From NCBI GenBank assembly GCA_029203125.1, contig CP119317.1, positions 930,001-994,000 of the forward strand: a stretch of 64,000 nt of DNA, written 5' to 3'. How positions within the stretch are numbered: the first letter of the stretch is position 1; each line of letters opens with the position of its first letter. The translations under genes were made by a program, and so were the position numbers. The notes under the pieces were generated by a model. The model made no database searches. It had not been told where the DNA came from and saw only the letters and a list, made by a program, of their open reading frames with translations. Below are positions 18,558-26,765 of this stretch, in pieces. This DNA is from Candidatus Cohnella colombiensis. GTDB taxonomy: Bacteria; Bacillota; Bacilli; Paenibacillales; Paenibacillaceae.

Positions 18558-21500
18558 ATGGAAATGATCAATCGGCTCATTCGGGAGCTAACGGAAGCAC
18601 AATGGCACAATAAAATATCGCTGACGGAATGGGAAGTTCAGCTTACAGAGTATGTGAAGCCTGGATTGTATCGCGATGAATCAGCGCCACAGCTTACAAC
18701 GTTAGATCAAATTTTGAACGGGAAATCGGGAACGACCTATCGTTTGAAGCGTACTTTAGAGATTCCATCCGAGTGGCAAGACAGTGCAGTTGGTCTTGTA
18801 TTCGAATTTGGAGGCGAAGGACTGCTGAGAATTAACGGAGAATCGTACCACGGTCTAGATTCTAACCATACGTATGTACCACTTCTCTTGAACAGAATTG
18901 GTATGAAGCCTCAGCTTGATGTGGAGCTATTCGATCCGATTCCAGAGCCGCATGACCCACTCAATGCACAAGCGGTCATTCGAGAGCCAATCAAGCGGAT
19001 TACGTGTGAGCTCGTTCGACCAAATCTACCTGTACAGAGTTTGCTCTACAGCATTATTGTCGTTCGAGATCTCTTGCTTGGACTGCCCGAACGAGAAAAG
19101 CTCGCACTTGTGTTGAATTCTGCACTCAAAGAGACGATGGATGCAGTTGCGAACTATCGAACAGCTATCGCTGGCTCTTCTGCTACGGAATTGAACGACG
19201 CAGAGGTTGGCAAGGGCTGGATGGAGATTGAGGCGCAGCTCGTTCGCAAAGTGCGTGAACAAGCGTCCTCTGAAGAAGTAACGGGTGTTATGAAAATGGT
19301 CGGCCAATCTCATATCGATGTGGCATGGTTATGGCCAGTACGAGAGACTGTGCGTAAGAGCAGTAGGACATTCTCGACTATGAATACGTTAATGGACGAG
19401 TATCCTGAGTTCAAATATGCACAAAGCCAGCCGTTGCTCTATCAATTTGTGAAGGACAATGATCCTTCATTATATGCGAAAATTAAAGAGCGTGTAGCAG
19501 AGGGGCGTTGGGAGTTAGTCGGCGGGATGTGGATTGAGCCTGACCTCAACTTGCCGAGCGGAGAATCGCTCATTCGACAGCTTGTTCACGGGCAGCGGTT
19601 CTATCAACAGGAGTTTGGCAAGCAAGTCGATATTGAATGGCTTCCAGATACGTTCGGTTATTGTGCTTCCCTGCCACAAATATTACAGCAAGCAGGCATT
19701 ACAAGATTCATGACCTCGAAGCTGAATTGGAACGACACGAATGTGTTCCCTTATGATTTGTTTCAATGGCAAGGAATTGACGGCACACAGCTACTGACGT
19801 TTTTGAATCATGGATTGAATGAGCATACGAAACCAAAGGACATTAAGGAACATTGGGAATCGTTCCGTCAGAAAGACCTTCATCATGAGCAAATGCTGCT
19901 GTACGGACATGGTGACGGGGGTGGTGGCGTAACGAGGGAAATGCTTGAACAAATTAAGCGAGCAGAGCTCATGCCAGGGTTGCCGAAGGCAACGTTCGGA
20001 ACGGCTACAGAGTTTTTTGATAACATTGGCGCAGATCGTACAGATCTTCCTGTGTGGCAGGGCGATTTATATTTAGAGCTACATCGTGGTACTTATACGA
20101 CACATGCGCGAAATAAGCGGTGGAATCGGAAAGCTGAAATTTTATATCGTGAAGCAGAAGTGTGGCAGCAGCTCGCTACGCCTTATGGAGTACAAAGCGA
20201 TGAGCAAGCGTTCAGAGATCAGATGGACAAGGGGTGGAAGCTCCTTTTGCTTAACCAGTTTCATGACATCATTCCAGGCAGTGCGATTCCTGAAGTGTAT
20301 GTAACGTCTGAAGAAGAGTATAAATCTGTGTTCGAAATTGGCGATACTGCGCTAGAGCAGAGCTTAAAGTCGATTTCCACTCAAATTTCGACGATGGGTG
20401 AAGGCAAGCCGTATGTTGTGTATAACAGCTTTGGATGGAATCGAGACGAAATTGTAACCATTCGAGGCGGTTCAGAGCTAAGTGGTTTGGCAGCGTATGA
20501 TGCGAATGGTGTTCAATTGCCAACGGACGTCATTGAGAAGGGTGACTCTTATGAGCTATTCGTGTGCGTAAAGTCGATTCCAGCGTTCGGATATTGCACC
20601 GTGTGGTTGAAGCAAGCTGAGCAAAAAGCGATGAGTGTAGAAACACTGGACCTTAGCGAGAACTGGGATACGGACAATGTAACATTAGCGTTCAATGAAG
20701 CAGGGGAAATTGTTCGTTGGTTCGATAAGCATGCAGATCGGGAACTGCTGAAGCCAGGTGCGAAGGCGAATGAGCTTCAATTTTTCCATGATAAGCCTAC
20801 GCTATGGGATGCTTGGGACATCGATCCGAGATTCGAGCAGCAAACCGCAGGAGCGGTTGAGCTTCAATCTGCACAAGTGCTTCTTCGTGGCGTAACACAA
20901 GATATTTTACGTTTCGAATGGAAATTGAACGCGTCTACGATTATTCAAGACGTTCATATTCGCCATCATGATGGTCGTATCGATTTCCATACTCAAGCAG
21001 ATTGGCATGAAGCACATAAGTTGCTGAAAGCAGCATTTGACTTCGATATCATAACCACTAAAGCGACTTATGAAATCCCGTTCGGGACTTTAGAGCGTCC
21101 GACTCATCGAAATACGAGCTGGGAGCAAGCGCAATTTGAAGTTTGTGGACATCGCTTTGCTGATGTGTCGGAGAGCGGATATGGCGTCAGCTTAATGAAT
21201 GATTGCAAGTATGGGTATGACATTCATGGTGCGAAGATGCGCCTATCTTTGCTTAGAGCGCCTAAGTGGCCCGATGTAGGTGCTGATCAAGGAGAGCATG
21301 CGTTCACTTATTCGATTTATTCGCATCGTGGACAATGGCAAGAAGCGCACGTTGTTCGTCAAGCTGCAGAGTTGAATGGTCCGTTAGTAGCAAGAGCGGT
21401 TGCGGCTCAGTTGGGTACACTCCCCTCATCGCATTCTTTTGTTGGACTAGAGAGCAATCATGTAGTGCTAGATACGGTTAAACTAGCGGAAGATGGCGAG

Positions 21501-21692
21501 CACTCAGTGCTGCGTTTCTATGAAAGTGCTGGGGGGAGAGAATCGGTTTCGATTCGTTGGCCTGAGCCATTCCGCCAAGCAGTGTTGACGAATGCGCTAG
21601 AAGAGGAAATTGAACCGTTAACGATAATCGAAGGACAGTTAAAGCTGACTTTCCGTCCGTATGAAATTAAGACGATTAAGTTAATTCGATAG
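18558..21692 (+). CDS. Alpha-mannosidase, glycoside hydrolase family 38
   Basis: A 1044-residue GH38 enzyme. The metal and active-site motif GQSHIDVAWLWP (His252, Asp254) and the nucleophile Asp364 in LPDTFGYC are intact. A further metal-site histidine lies in the NQFHDIIPG segment near residue 570. An N-terminal domain of about 230 residues precedes the catalytic barrel, and beta-rich domains follow, as in bacterial GH38 proteins. These Zn- or Co-dependent retaining enzymes remove alpha-linked mannose. There is no signal peptide, so it is cytoplasmic. AAGGAGATGACATC precedes ATG 18558, 12 bases after the GH3 stop. Confidence 0.95.
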   Translation: MEMINRLIRELTEAQWHNKISLTEWEVQLTEYVKPGLYRDESAPQLTTLDQILNGKSGTTYRLKRTLEIPSEWQDSAVGLVFEFGGEGLLRINGESYHGLDSNHTYVPLLLNRIGMKPQLDVELFDPIPEPHDPLNAQAVIREPIKRITCELVRPNLPVQSLLYSIIVVRDLLLGLPEREKLALVLNSALKETMDAVANYRTAIAGSSATELNDAEVGKGWMEIEAQLVRKVREQASSEEVTGVMKMVGQSHIDVAWLWPVRETVRKSSRTFSTMNTLMDEYPEFKYAQSQPLLYQFVKDNDPSLYAKIKERVAEGRWELVGGMWIEPDLNLPSGESLIRQLVHGQRFYQQEFGKQVDIEWLPDTFGYCASLPQILQQAGITRFMTSKLNWNDTNVFPYDLFQWQGIDGTQLLTFLNHGLNEHTKPKDIKEHWESFRQKDLHHEQMLLYGHGDGGGGVTREMLEQIKRAELMPGLPKATFGTATEFFDNIGADRTDLPVWQGDLYLELHRGTYTTHARNKRWNRKAEILYREAEVWQQLATPYGVQSDEQAFRDQMDKGWKLLLLNQFHDIIPGSAIPEVYVTSEEEYKSVFEIGDTALEQSLKSISTQISTMGEGKPYVVYNSFGWNRDEIVTIRGGSELSGLAAYDANGVQLPTDVIEKGDSYELFVCVKSIPAFGYCTVWLKQAEQKAMSVETLDLSENWDTDNVTLAFNEAGEIVRWFDKHADRELLKPGAKANELQFFHDKPTLWDAWDIDPRFEQQTAGAVELQSAQVLLRGVTQDILRFEWKLNASTIIQDVHIRHHDGRIDFHTQADWHEAHKLLKAAFDFDIITTKATYEIPFGTLERPTHRNTSWEQAQFEVCGHRFADVSESGYGVSLMNDCKYGYDIHGAKMRLSLLRAPKWPDVGADQGEHAFTYSIYSHRGQWQEAHVVRQAAELNGPLVARAVAAQLGTLPSSHSFVGLESNHVVLDTVKLAEDGEHSVLRFYESAGGRESVSIRWPEPFRQAVLTNALEEEIEPLTIIEGQLKLTFRPYEIKTIKLIR

Positions 21693-21706
21693 GAGGGGCA
21701 TAACCG

Positions 21707-23026
21707 ATGGAACAATTCCGTTTGCCAAAAATTCCAATGCCGCCGTTAGGATTGCCGATGTCTGTACAGCAGGTGTTAGCAGAAGCAGAGCAGAAGCTTG
21801 CGCATCGTCCCAAGCTACAGCGACTATTTCGCAATTGTTTTCCAAATACGTTAGAAACTGCGACTAAGCTTCAGGATGACGGTACGACATTCATCCTGAC
21901 TGGAGATATTCCTGCGATGTGGCTTCGCGACTCTGTTGAACAGATCGTGCACTATATACCTCTTGCGAAGGAGGACTCAGAGCTTCAACGGATTATTTCC
22001 GGTTTGATCAAACGCCATATGGCTTGTATTCTAATCGACCCATATGCCAATGCGTTCAATGAAACCGCCAATGATTGGCATTGGAGCACAACGGATGTTA
22101 CTGAGATGGGTCCTTCGGTTTGGGAGCGTAAATTCGAGCTCGATTCGATTTGCTTCTCGATTCGATTAGCATATCTCTATTGGAAGGAAACGAATCGTTC
22201 AGACATCTTTAACGCAGATTTTAAAGCAGCGATGCTAACGATTTTGAAGCTATGGCAAACAGAGCAACGCCATCAAGAGCTGTCTCCTTACCGATTTGAA
22301 CGACATAATGGCATTATGATTGATACCTTGCGAAACAACGGCTTAGGCATGCCCGTGAATTATACGGGTATGATTTGGTCAGGCTTCCGTCCAAGTGACG
22401 ATGCATGTGATTTCCACTATAATATTCCATCGAACTTGTTCGCTGCAACGAGCCTTCGTCAGCTGAGTGAAATTGCGGAATTCGTATTCCGTGACTTGGC
22501 GCTCGTCGCTGAGCTCAATAAGTTAGAAGAAGAAGTGCGACATGGGATTGAGCTATACGGGACATATCGCCATCCGGAATTCGGTCAGATCTATGCGTAT
22601 GAGACTGACGGCTATGGCAATTATTGCTTAATGGACGATGCCGGAACACCGGGACTAATGTCGATAACTTACCTCAATCCAGAGGAAGCGAGCAATCCCA
22701 TTTATCAAAACACGCGACGTTTTGCACTCAGTAAGAGCAATCCATTTTATTATGAAGGTAAGGCAGCCAAAGGAATCGGAAGCCCTCATACCCCACCGGA
22801 TTACATTTGGCATATGGCTCTGTCCATGCAAGGACTTACGGCAGCTACACCAGAGGAGAAGCTGGAAATGATTGCAATGCTTGAAGCGACGGATGCGGAT
22901 ACTGGGTTTATGCACGAAGGCTTTCACGCAGACGATCCCACACAATTTACGCGAAAATGGTTCGTTTGGTCGAACAGCTTATTCGCCCAACTCGTGTATC
23001 GTGCGATGAAGGATGGGATTTTGTGA
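21707..23026 (+). CDS. Exo-alpha-1,6-mannosidase, glycoside hydrolase family 125
   Basis: A 439-residue protein with the GH125 (COG3538) pattern: TGDIPAMWLRDSVEQ near residue 65, NETANDWHWSTTDVT near 120, FELDSICFSIR, the GFRPSDDACDFHYNIPSN segment, and MHEGFHADDPTQFTRKWFVWSN at the C-terminus. GH125 enzymes are metal-independent inverting exo-alpha-1,6-mannosidases that trim N-glycan core mannose in known cases. There is no signal peptide. AGGAGGGG lies upstream. The gene follows GH38 by 14 bases, and its TGA overlaps the next GTG start (GTGA). Confidence 0.94.
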   Translation: MEQFRLPKIPMPPLGLPMSVQQVLAEAEQKLAHRPKLQRLFRNCFPNTLETATKLQDDGTTFILTGDIPAMWLRDSVEQIVHYIPLAKEDSELQRIISGLIKRHMACILIDPYANAFNETANDWHWSTTDVTEMGPSVWERKFELDSICFSIRLAYLYWKETNRSDIFNADFKAAMLTILKLWQTEQRHQELSPYRFERHNGIMIDTLRNNGLGMPVNYTGMIWSGFRPSDDACDFHYNIPSNLFAATSLRQLSEIAEFVFRDLALVAELNKLEEEVRHGIELYGTYRHPEFGQIYAYETDGYGNYCLMDDAGTPGLMSITYLNPEEASNPIYQNTRRFALSKSNPFYYEGKAAKGIGSPHTPPDYIWHMALSMQGLTAATPEEKLEMIAMLEATDADTGFMHEGFHADDPTQFTRKWFVWSNSLFAQLVYRAMKDGIL

Positions 23027-26000
23027 GTCAGATTGTACTTTTTTATGATGAAGCTTTCCCGTTTGACGGTAATCGAGAAATAGCAAACAAGTTAGCATCT
23101 GCGGTAGTGGACTCTGCAAGAAATCAAGTTGTTGTCGTCTCGGCGGAACGATTAGCAGAAGCGCTTGCGTCACCAGAAACAGTGAGCTTCATTAACTTAC
23201 ATGCACCGTATTTTCCGGTAGATACATGGATTTCGATTCTCGCCTATGCGAGGTCAGGGCGTGGTCTCATTAGCATTGGGGGAGCACCGTTTAAGCGGCC
23301 AGTTCGACAAGTCAATGGCGGATGGCATATTGAGCCGGAACAGACAGCCTATCATCAACAGCTGCACATTCATGAAGCGTTAGCAGTCGATTGTGCTTCT
23401 GTCATTAGCCTGCACTCGAACGAGGATATTCCGTTGCTTGTTGGGCAGGAGAGCTTATTCTCGATTTCGAATACATGGAATCTCGTGCCACATGTTTCGA
23501 AGACGAGCGATCTTCCGCATCAGATGGGATCATCTGGACCGATGGATACGCGAATTTATCCTCTGCTTAAAGGCGTGACGAATGATAACCGTGAGATATC
23601 GGCTCCTGTTGTGCTTTGGGAGCATGTTGGTGGACCGTTTGCAGGAGGACGCTGGCTATTCATCAATCAAGAGCCAGGTGCTCTTCTGATGGAACAAGCG
23701 CAAGCGCTTGTGGGTTGGGCGACATTTTGCGCGAAAGGTGTAACAGAGCTGTGGATTAAACCGAATTACGGTTCCTATGAGCCAGGAGAGCGTGCAGTTC
23801 TTACTTTACAAGCGCAGTACTTGGGGAGAGCAATTCGTTCGCAATCCGCGCAACAATGGAACTTTTCTATCGCTGTCGGTCAAAAAGGCGAAAGTACAGA
23901 ATGGACATCGACTTATGCGATTCATGTGACGTCAGAATGGGAAGCTACGATCATCCCGGTTCCCGCTACTCTTCATGAAGGGTTCTATACGATTATTTGT
24001 CGTGCACAATCCGATGACGGTGAAGTAAGAATTTTGCGACAAGGATTTTGGGGCGTTGATCGACAACTGCTTGCTTCGGGTACTTCGGTTCGCGCAGGCC
24101 GGGATTACTTTGAACGTGATGGAAGGCCGCTTCCTGTTGTCGGAATGACCTATATGACTTCGGATGTTGCACGTAAGTTTCTGTTTCTTCCGAATGTACA
24201 AGTATGGGATCGGGATATGGCACAAATGCGTCGTGCCGGGATTAACTGGATTCGGACAGGCATCTGGACAGCCTATCGTAACATTATGCAAGTGGATGGA
24301 CATGCCTCTGAGGAAGCATTGCGTGCGATTGACGCGTTCTTATTGACCGCAGCAAAGCATGAATTACAGGTAACATTTACATTCTTCTCGTTTACACCTG
24401 AAACGTGGGAAGGGGTCAATCCTTTTCTAGACCCGCGCAGTGTAAATGCGCAGAAGCGATTCATTCGTTCGATCGTGTCGCGTCATCGGCAGACAAAGGG
24501 TGTCGACTGGGATTTAATTAATGAACCCTCGTTATTTGACCCTGCTCGTATATTCTCTGATGGACCTAGATCTTGCCGTGATCCATTCGAAATTACGGCT
24601 TATCGCGCATGGCTCATGGAGCGTCATGAAACGATAGAGCAATTGCGAGAGCATTGGAATGCGACACCGGAGCAACTGCCGAGCTTCGATGTCATCGTAC
24701 CGCCCGAGGCTACGGAAATCAACTTCGATATTCAAGACATTCATCTGGCGAAGAAGGGGACGCGCTGGCTCGATTACGTGCTGTTCTCGATGGATATGCA
24801 CAATCGTTGGGCGAAGCAACTCGTCGATACGATCAAGGAGATTACACCCGACCGACTCGTTACGGTGGGGCAAGACGAAGGACTTGGTGCACAACGACCT
24901 TCTCCGTTCTTCTACGAAGATGTGGTTGATTACACAACCGTACATTCTTGGTGGCTGAACGATCAATTGGTATGGGATGGCGTCTTTGCCAAAACAGCTA
25001 ACAAGCCGAACCTCATTCAAGAGACAGGAATTATGTATGTGGAAACGCCTGATGGACGCGCGAAGCGGACTGAAGCGGAACTGCGTAATATTTTAGAGCG
25101 GAAATACGCATATGCATTTTCTACCGGTGGCGCCGGAGCCATTCATTGGTTGTGGAATACGAACTTCTATATGAACAATGCGAATGAATCGCAAATTGGA
25201 GCCGTTCGCGCGGATGGCACAGAGAAGCCGGAGGCTAACGTCTCCTATGATTTCGGTAAGTTCATCGAAGCTTCACGTGATTTATTTAAAGATCGTGAGC
25301 TAGAGCAAGTGGTCGTCGTTTTCCCGTATTCAAATGACTTCTCCAATCGCCAGCTTGCTTTTGATGCGACGACACGGGCAAGTCGTGTGCTTGCGTATGA
25401 AATAAAGCAGTCATTCCGTGCGGTTTCCGAATATCATTTGGATGATTTGCGGTGTAATCCAGCGAAGCTAATTATTGTACCGAGTCCGCACAATTTTGAA
25501 GACAAGGCGATCACCGAGTTATTTGAGATCGTGCGTGATACCGGCGCGACACTATTATGGACAGGTCCGGTCGGACTCGATGCTTATTGGCATCCGGTGA
25601 ATCGCTTCGAGCAGTTGCTGGGGTCGAGAGCGCCAGCAAACGTTAGACGTGAGGAGCTATTGGAAGTCGCAGGTCAGACGTATACTGTATCGTATGGAGC
25701 ACGTCGAATTGCACAGGTGGCCAAAGAAAACGTTGCCGGTGGTCGCAACGAACTTATCGATGTTGCACTAGGCGCAGGTCGTATCATCTGGTGCCCATTG
25801 CCGGTGGAATTGAACGATCGTTATGAACCGGTCGCTGCACTGTACCGCTATGCGATCGAGCAAGCACAATGCGAAGCTGAATTTGTGTGGGAGCGTGGTG
25901 GAGAGTTAGCTGGTCTTTATGGCCGCAAGCTAGCATTCAAAGACGGCTCGCTGTTCATCTTCGTGTCAGAGCTTGGTAGTGACGCAGAAGTAGAGGTAAA

Positions 26001-26133
26001 GGATCCTGTAACAGGTTGCGGTTATGCCTTCACACTTGAAACAGATCGCTCCGTATTGTTCGCGGTAGAAGCGAGTGGTAGCCTGCTTGAAGTTTATCGT
26101 CCTGATGAAGTAGCCATTCAAGTAAAACGCTAA
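23023..26133 (+). CDS. Large clan GH-A-like glycosidase with flavodoxin-like flanking domains
   Basis: A 1036-residue protein that starts at GTG 23023, overlapping the GH125 stop by 4 bases. An ATG 66 bases upstream lies inside GH125 and is unlikely. Residues 1 to about 240 look like an amidotransferase/ThuA-like alpha/beta domain. The region from about 375 to 740 is TIM-barrel-like, with a probable acid/base Glu501 in DLINEPS and a nucleophile Glu667 in LIQETGIMY, the spacing seen in clan GH-A (GH5, GH42 and relatives). From about 755 a second alpha/beta domain resembles the GH42 trimerisation domain. There is no signal peptide. The substrate is unknown; the neighbours suggest a beta-mannoside or another glycan-core linkage. 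Confidence 0.75.
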   Translation: MSQIVLFYDEAFPFDGNREIANKLASAVVDSARNQVVVVSAERLAEALASPETVSFINLHAPYFPVDTWISILAYARSGRGLISIGGAPFKRPVRQVNGGWHIEPEQTAYHQQLHIHEALAVDCASVISLHSNEDIPLLVGQESLFSISNTWNLVPHVSKTSDLPHQMGSSGPMDTRIYPLLKGVTNDNREISAPVVLWEHVGGPFAGGRWLFINQEPGALLMEQAQALVGWATFCAKGVTELWIKPNYGSYEPGERAVLTLQAQYLGRAIRSQSAQQWNFSIAVGQKGESTEWTSTYAIHVTSEWEATIIPVPATLHEGFYTIICRAQSDDGEVRILRQGFWGVDRQLLASGTSVRAGRDYFERDGRPLPVVGMTYMTSDVARKFLFLPNVQVWDRDMAQMRRAGINWIRTGIWTAYRNIMQVDGHASEEALRAIDAFLLTAAKHELQVTFTFFSFTPETWEGVNPFLDPRSVNAQKRFIRSIVSRHRQTKGVDWDLINEPSLFDPARIFSDGPRSCRDPFEITAYRAWLMERHETIEQLREHWNATPEQLPSFDVIVPPEATEINFDIQDIHLAKKGTRWLDYVLFSMDMHNRWAKQLVDTIKEITPDRLVTVGQDEGLGAQRPSPFFYEDVVDYTTVHSWWLNDQLVWDGVFAKTANKPNLIQETGIMYVETPDGRAKRTEAELRNILERKYAYAFSTGGAGAIHWLWNTNFYMNNANESQIGAVRADGTEKPEANVSYDFGKFIEASRDLFKDRELEQVVVVFPYSNDFSNRQLAFDATTRASRVLAYEIKQSFRAVSEYHLDDLRCNPAKLIIVPSPHNFEDKAITELFEIVRDTGATLLWTGPVGLDAYWHPVNRFEQLLGSRAPANVRREELLEVAGQTYTVSYGARRIAQVAKENVAGGRNELIDVALGAGRIIWCPLPVELNDRYEPVAALYRYAIEQAQCEAEFVWERGGELAGLYGRKLAFKDGSLFIFVSELGSDAEVEVKDPVTGCGYAFTLETDRSVLFAVEASGSLLEVYRPDEVAIQVKR

Positions 26134-26139
26134 AAAGCA

Positions 26140-26180
26140 ACAGGCAATCTGATCGTTTCAGATCGGAGTGCCTGTTTTTT
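26140..26180 (+). terminator. Terminator of the mannoside operon
   Basis: ACAGGCA (26140-26146) pairs with TGCCTGT (26169-26175) around an inner CTGATC...GATCGG pairing, followed by TTTTTTG. It lies just after the last glycosidase stop. Confidence 0.85.
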
Positions 26181-26248
26181 GTTGATCTTATGGAAGTCGA
26201 ATCCCCTGTCACGATATCCCCCTCACTCAGTTACTCCACTCCATGTGC

Positions 26249-26490
26249 TAAGACCGCGAAACGGTCTTAAACTCACTAAACTAGCTCAACCGAGTGTTCT
26301 AAGACCGCGAAACGATCTTAAATCCACAAAACTAGCTCAACCGAGTGTTCTAAGACCGCGAAACGGTCTTAAACCCACCAAACTAGCTCCACCGAGTGTT
26401 CTAAGACCGCGAAACGGTCTTAAACCCACCAAACTAGCTCAACCAAGTGTTCTAAGACCGCGAAACGGTCTTAAACCCACAAAACAAACA
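26249..26490. repeat. Five 51-bp tandem repeats, each with a 21-bp hairpin
   Basis: TAAGACCG-CGAAA-CGGTCTTA (8-bp perfect arms, 5-base loop) recurs at 26249, 26300, 26351, 26402 and 26453, exactly every 51 bases. Copy 2 has one arm mismatch (CGATCTTA). The linkers are like AACCCACCAAACTAGCTCAACCG. The last copy decays after about 35 bases. Because 51 is divisible by three, a 105-codon frame with 17-residue repeats runs through it. That frame overlaps the operon terminator and has no ribosome site, so I read the array as non-coding. The ~630-base gap that holds it has no gene. Confidence 0.9.
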
Positions 26491-26511
26491 CCCTGAACAG
26501 CAAAGTGACAT

Positions 26512-26609
26512 CCATCGTGTGGAAAGTTTACGGCCCGCCTTTGCATTCGTGTGATTACCATTAAATCTAATCAGATTACACGAATGCAATAGCGGGTGGA
26601 ACACGATGG
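26512..26609. repeat. Long nested inverted repeat
   Basis: Three pairs of arms nest around one centre: CCATCGTGT (26512-26520) with ACACGATGG (26601-26609), CCCGC (26534-26538) with GCGGG (26592-26596), and TTGCATTCGTGT (26541-26552) with ACACGAATGCAA (26578-26589). The central ~25 bases are AT-rich. The transcript could form an imperfect stem spanning almost 100 bases. No T run follows, so it is not a standard terminator. Confidence 0.8.
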
Positions 26610-26620
26610 TTGTCGAGCAG

Positions 26621-26690
26621 CAGTGACGATGGGTGGATAATGGGTTGTATTAGATGATTGGGTGATCAGCGCAACAGTGACGATGGGTGG
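26621..26690. repeat. 54-bp-spaced direct repeat pair
   Basis: CAGTGACGATGGGTGG occurs at 26621-26636 and 26675-26690, with related GGGTTG/GGGTGA words between. This may be a short remnant of another tandem array, next to the start of the SulP gene. Confidence 0.6.
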
Positions 26691-26765
26691 GTAGGGTGTT
26701 GTTTTTGCATGTGTAAACAAAGAATAGATCATGTTATAGTAAATAAGTTGTTTGAACGAGCAGAG

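Noticed and set aside
24532..25020. 162-codon minus-strand frame inside the GH-A-like glycosidase
   Set aside because: Overlaps the conserved catalytic region in the sense strand; antisense shadow.
26249..26490. CRISPR array with palindromic repeats
   Set aside because: The linkers between hairpins are near-identical from copy to copy, whereas CRISPR spacers differ. No cas genes are nearby.
26179..26496. 105-codon frame with 17-residue repeats (VLRPRNGLKP type)
   Set aside because: It begins inside the mannoside operon terminator, has no ribosome site, and the repeat is explained by a 51-base DNA repeat whose period is a multiple of three. The hairpins suggest DNA or RNA-level function.
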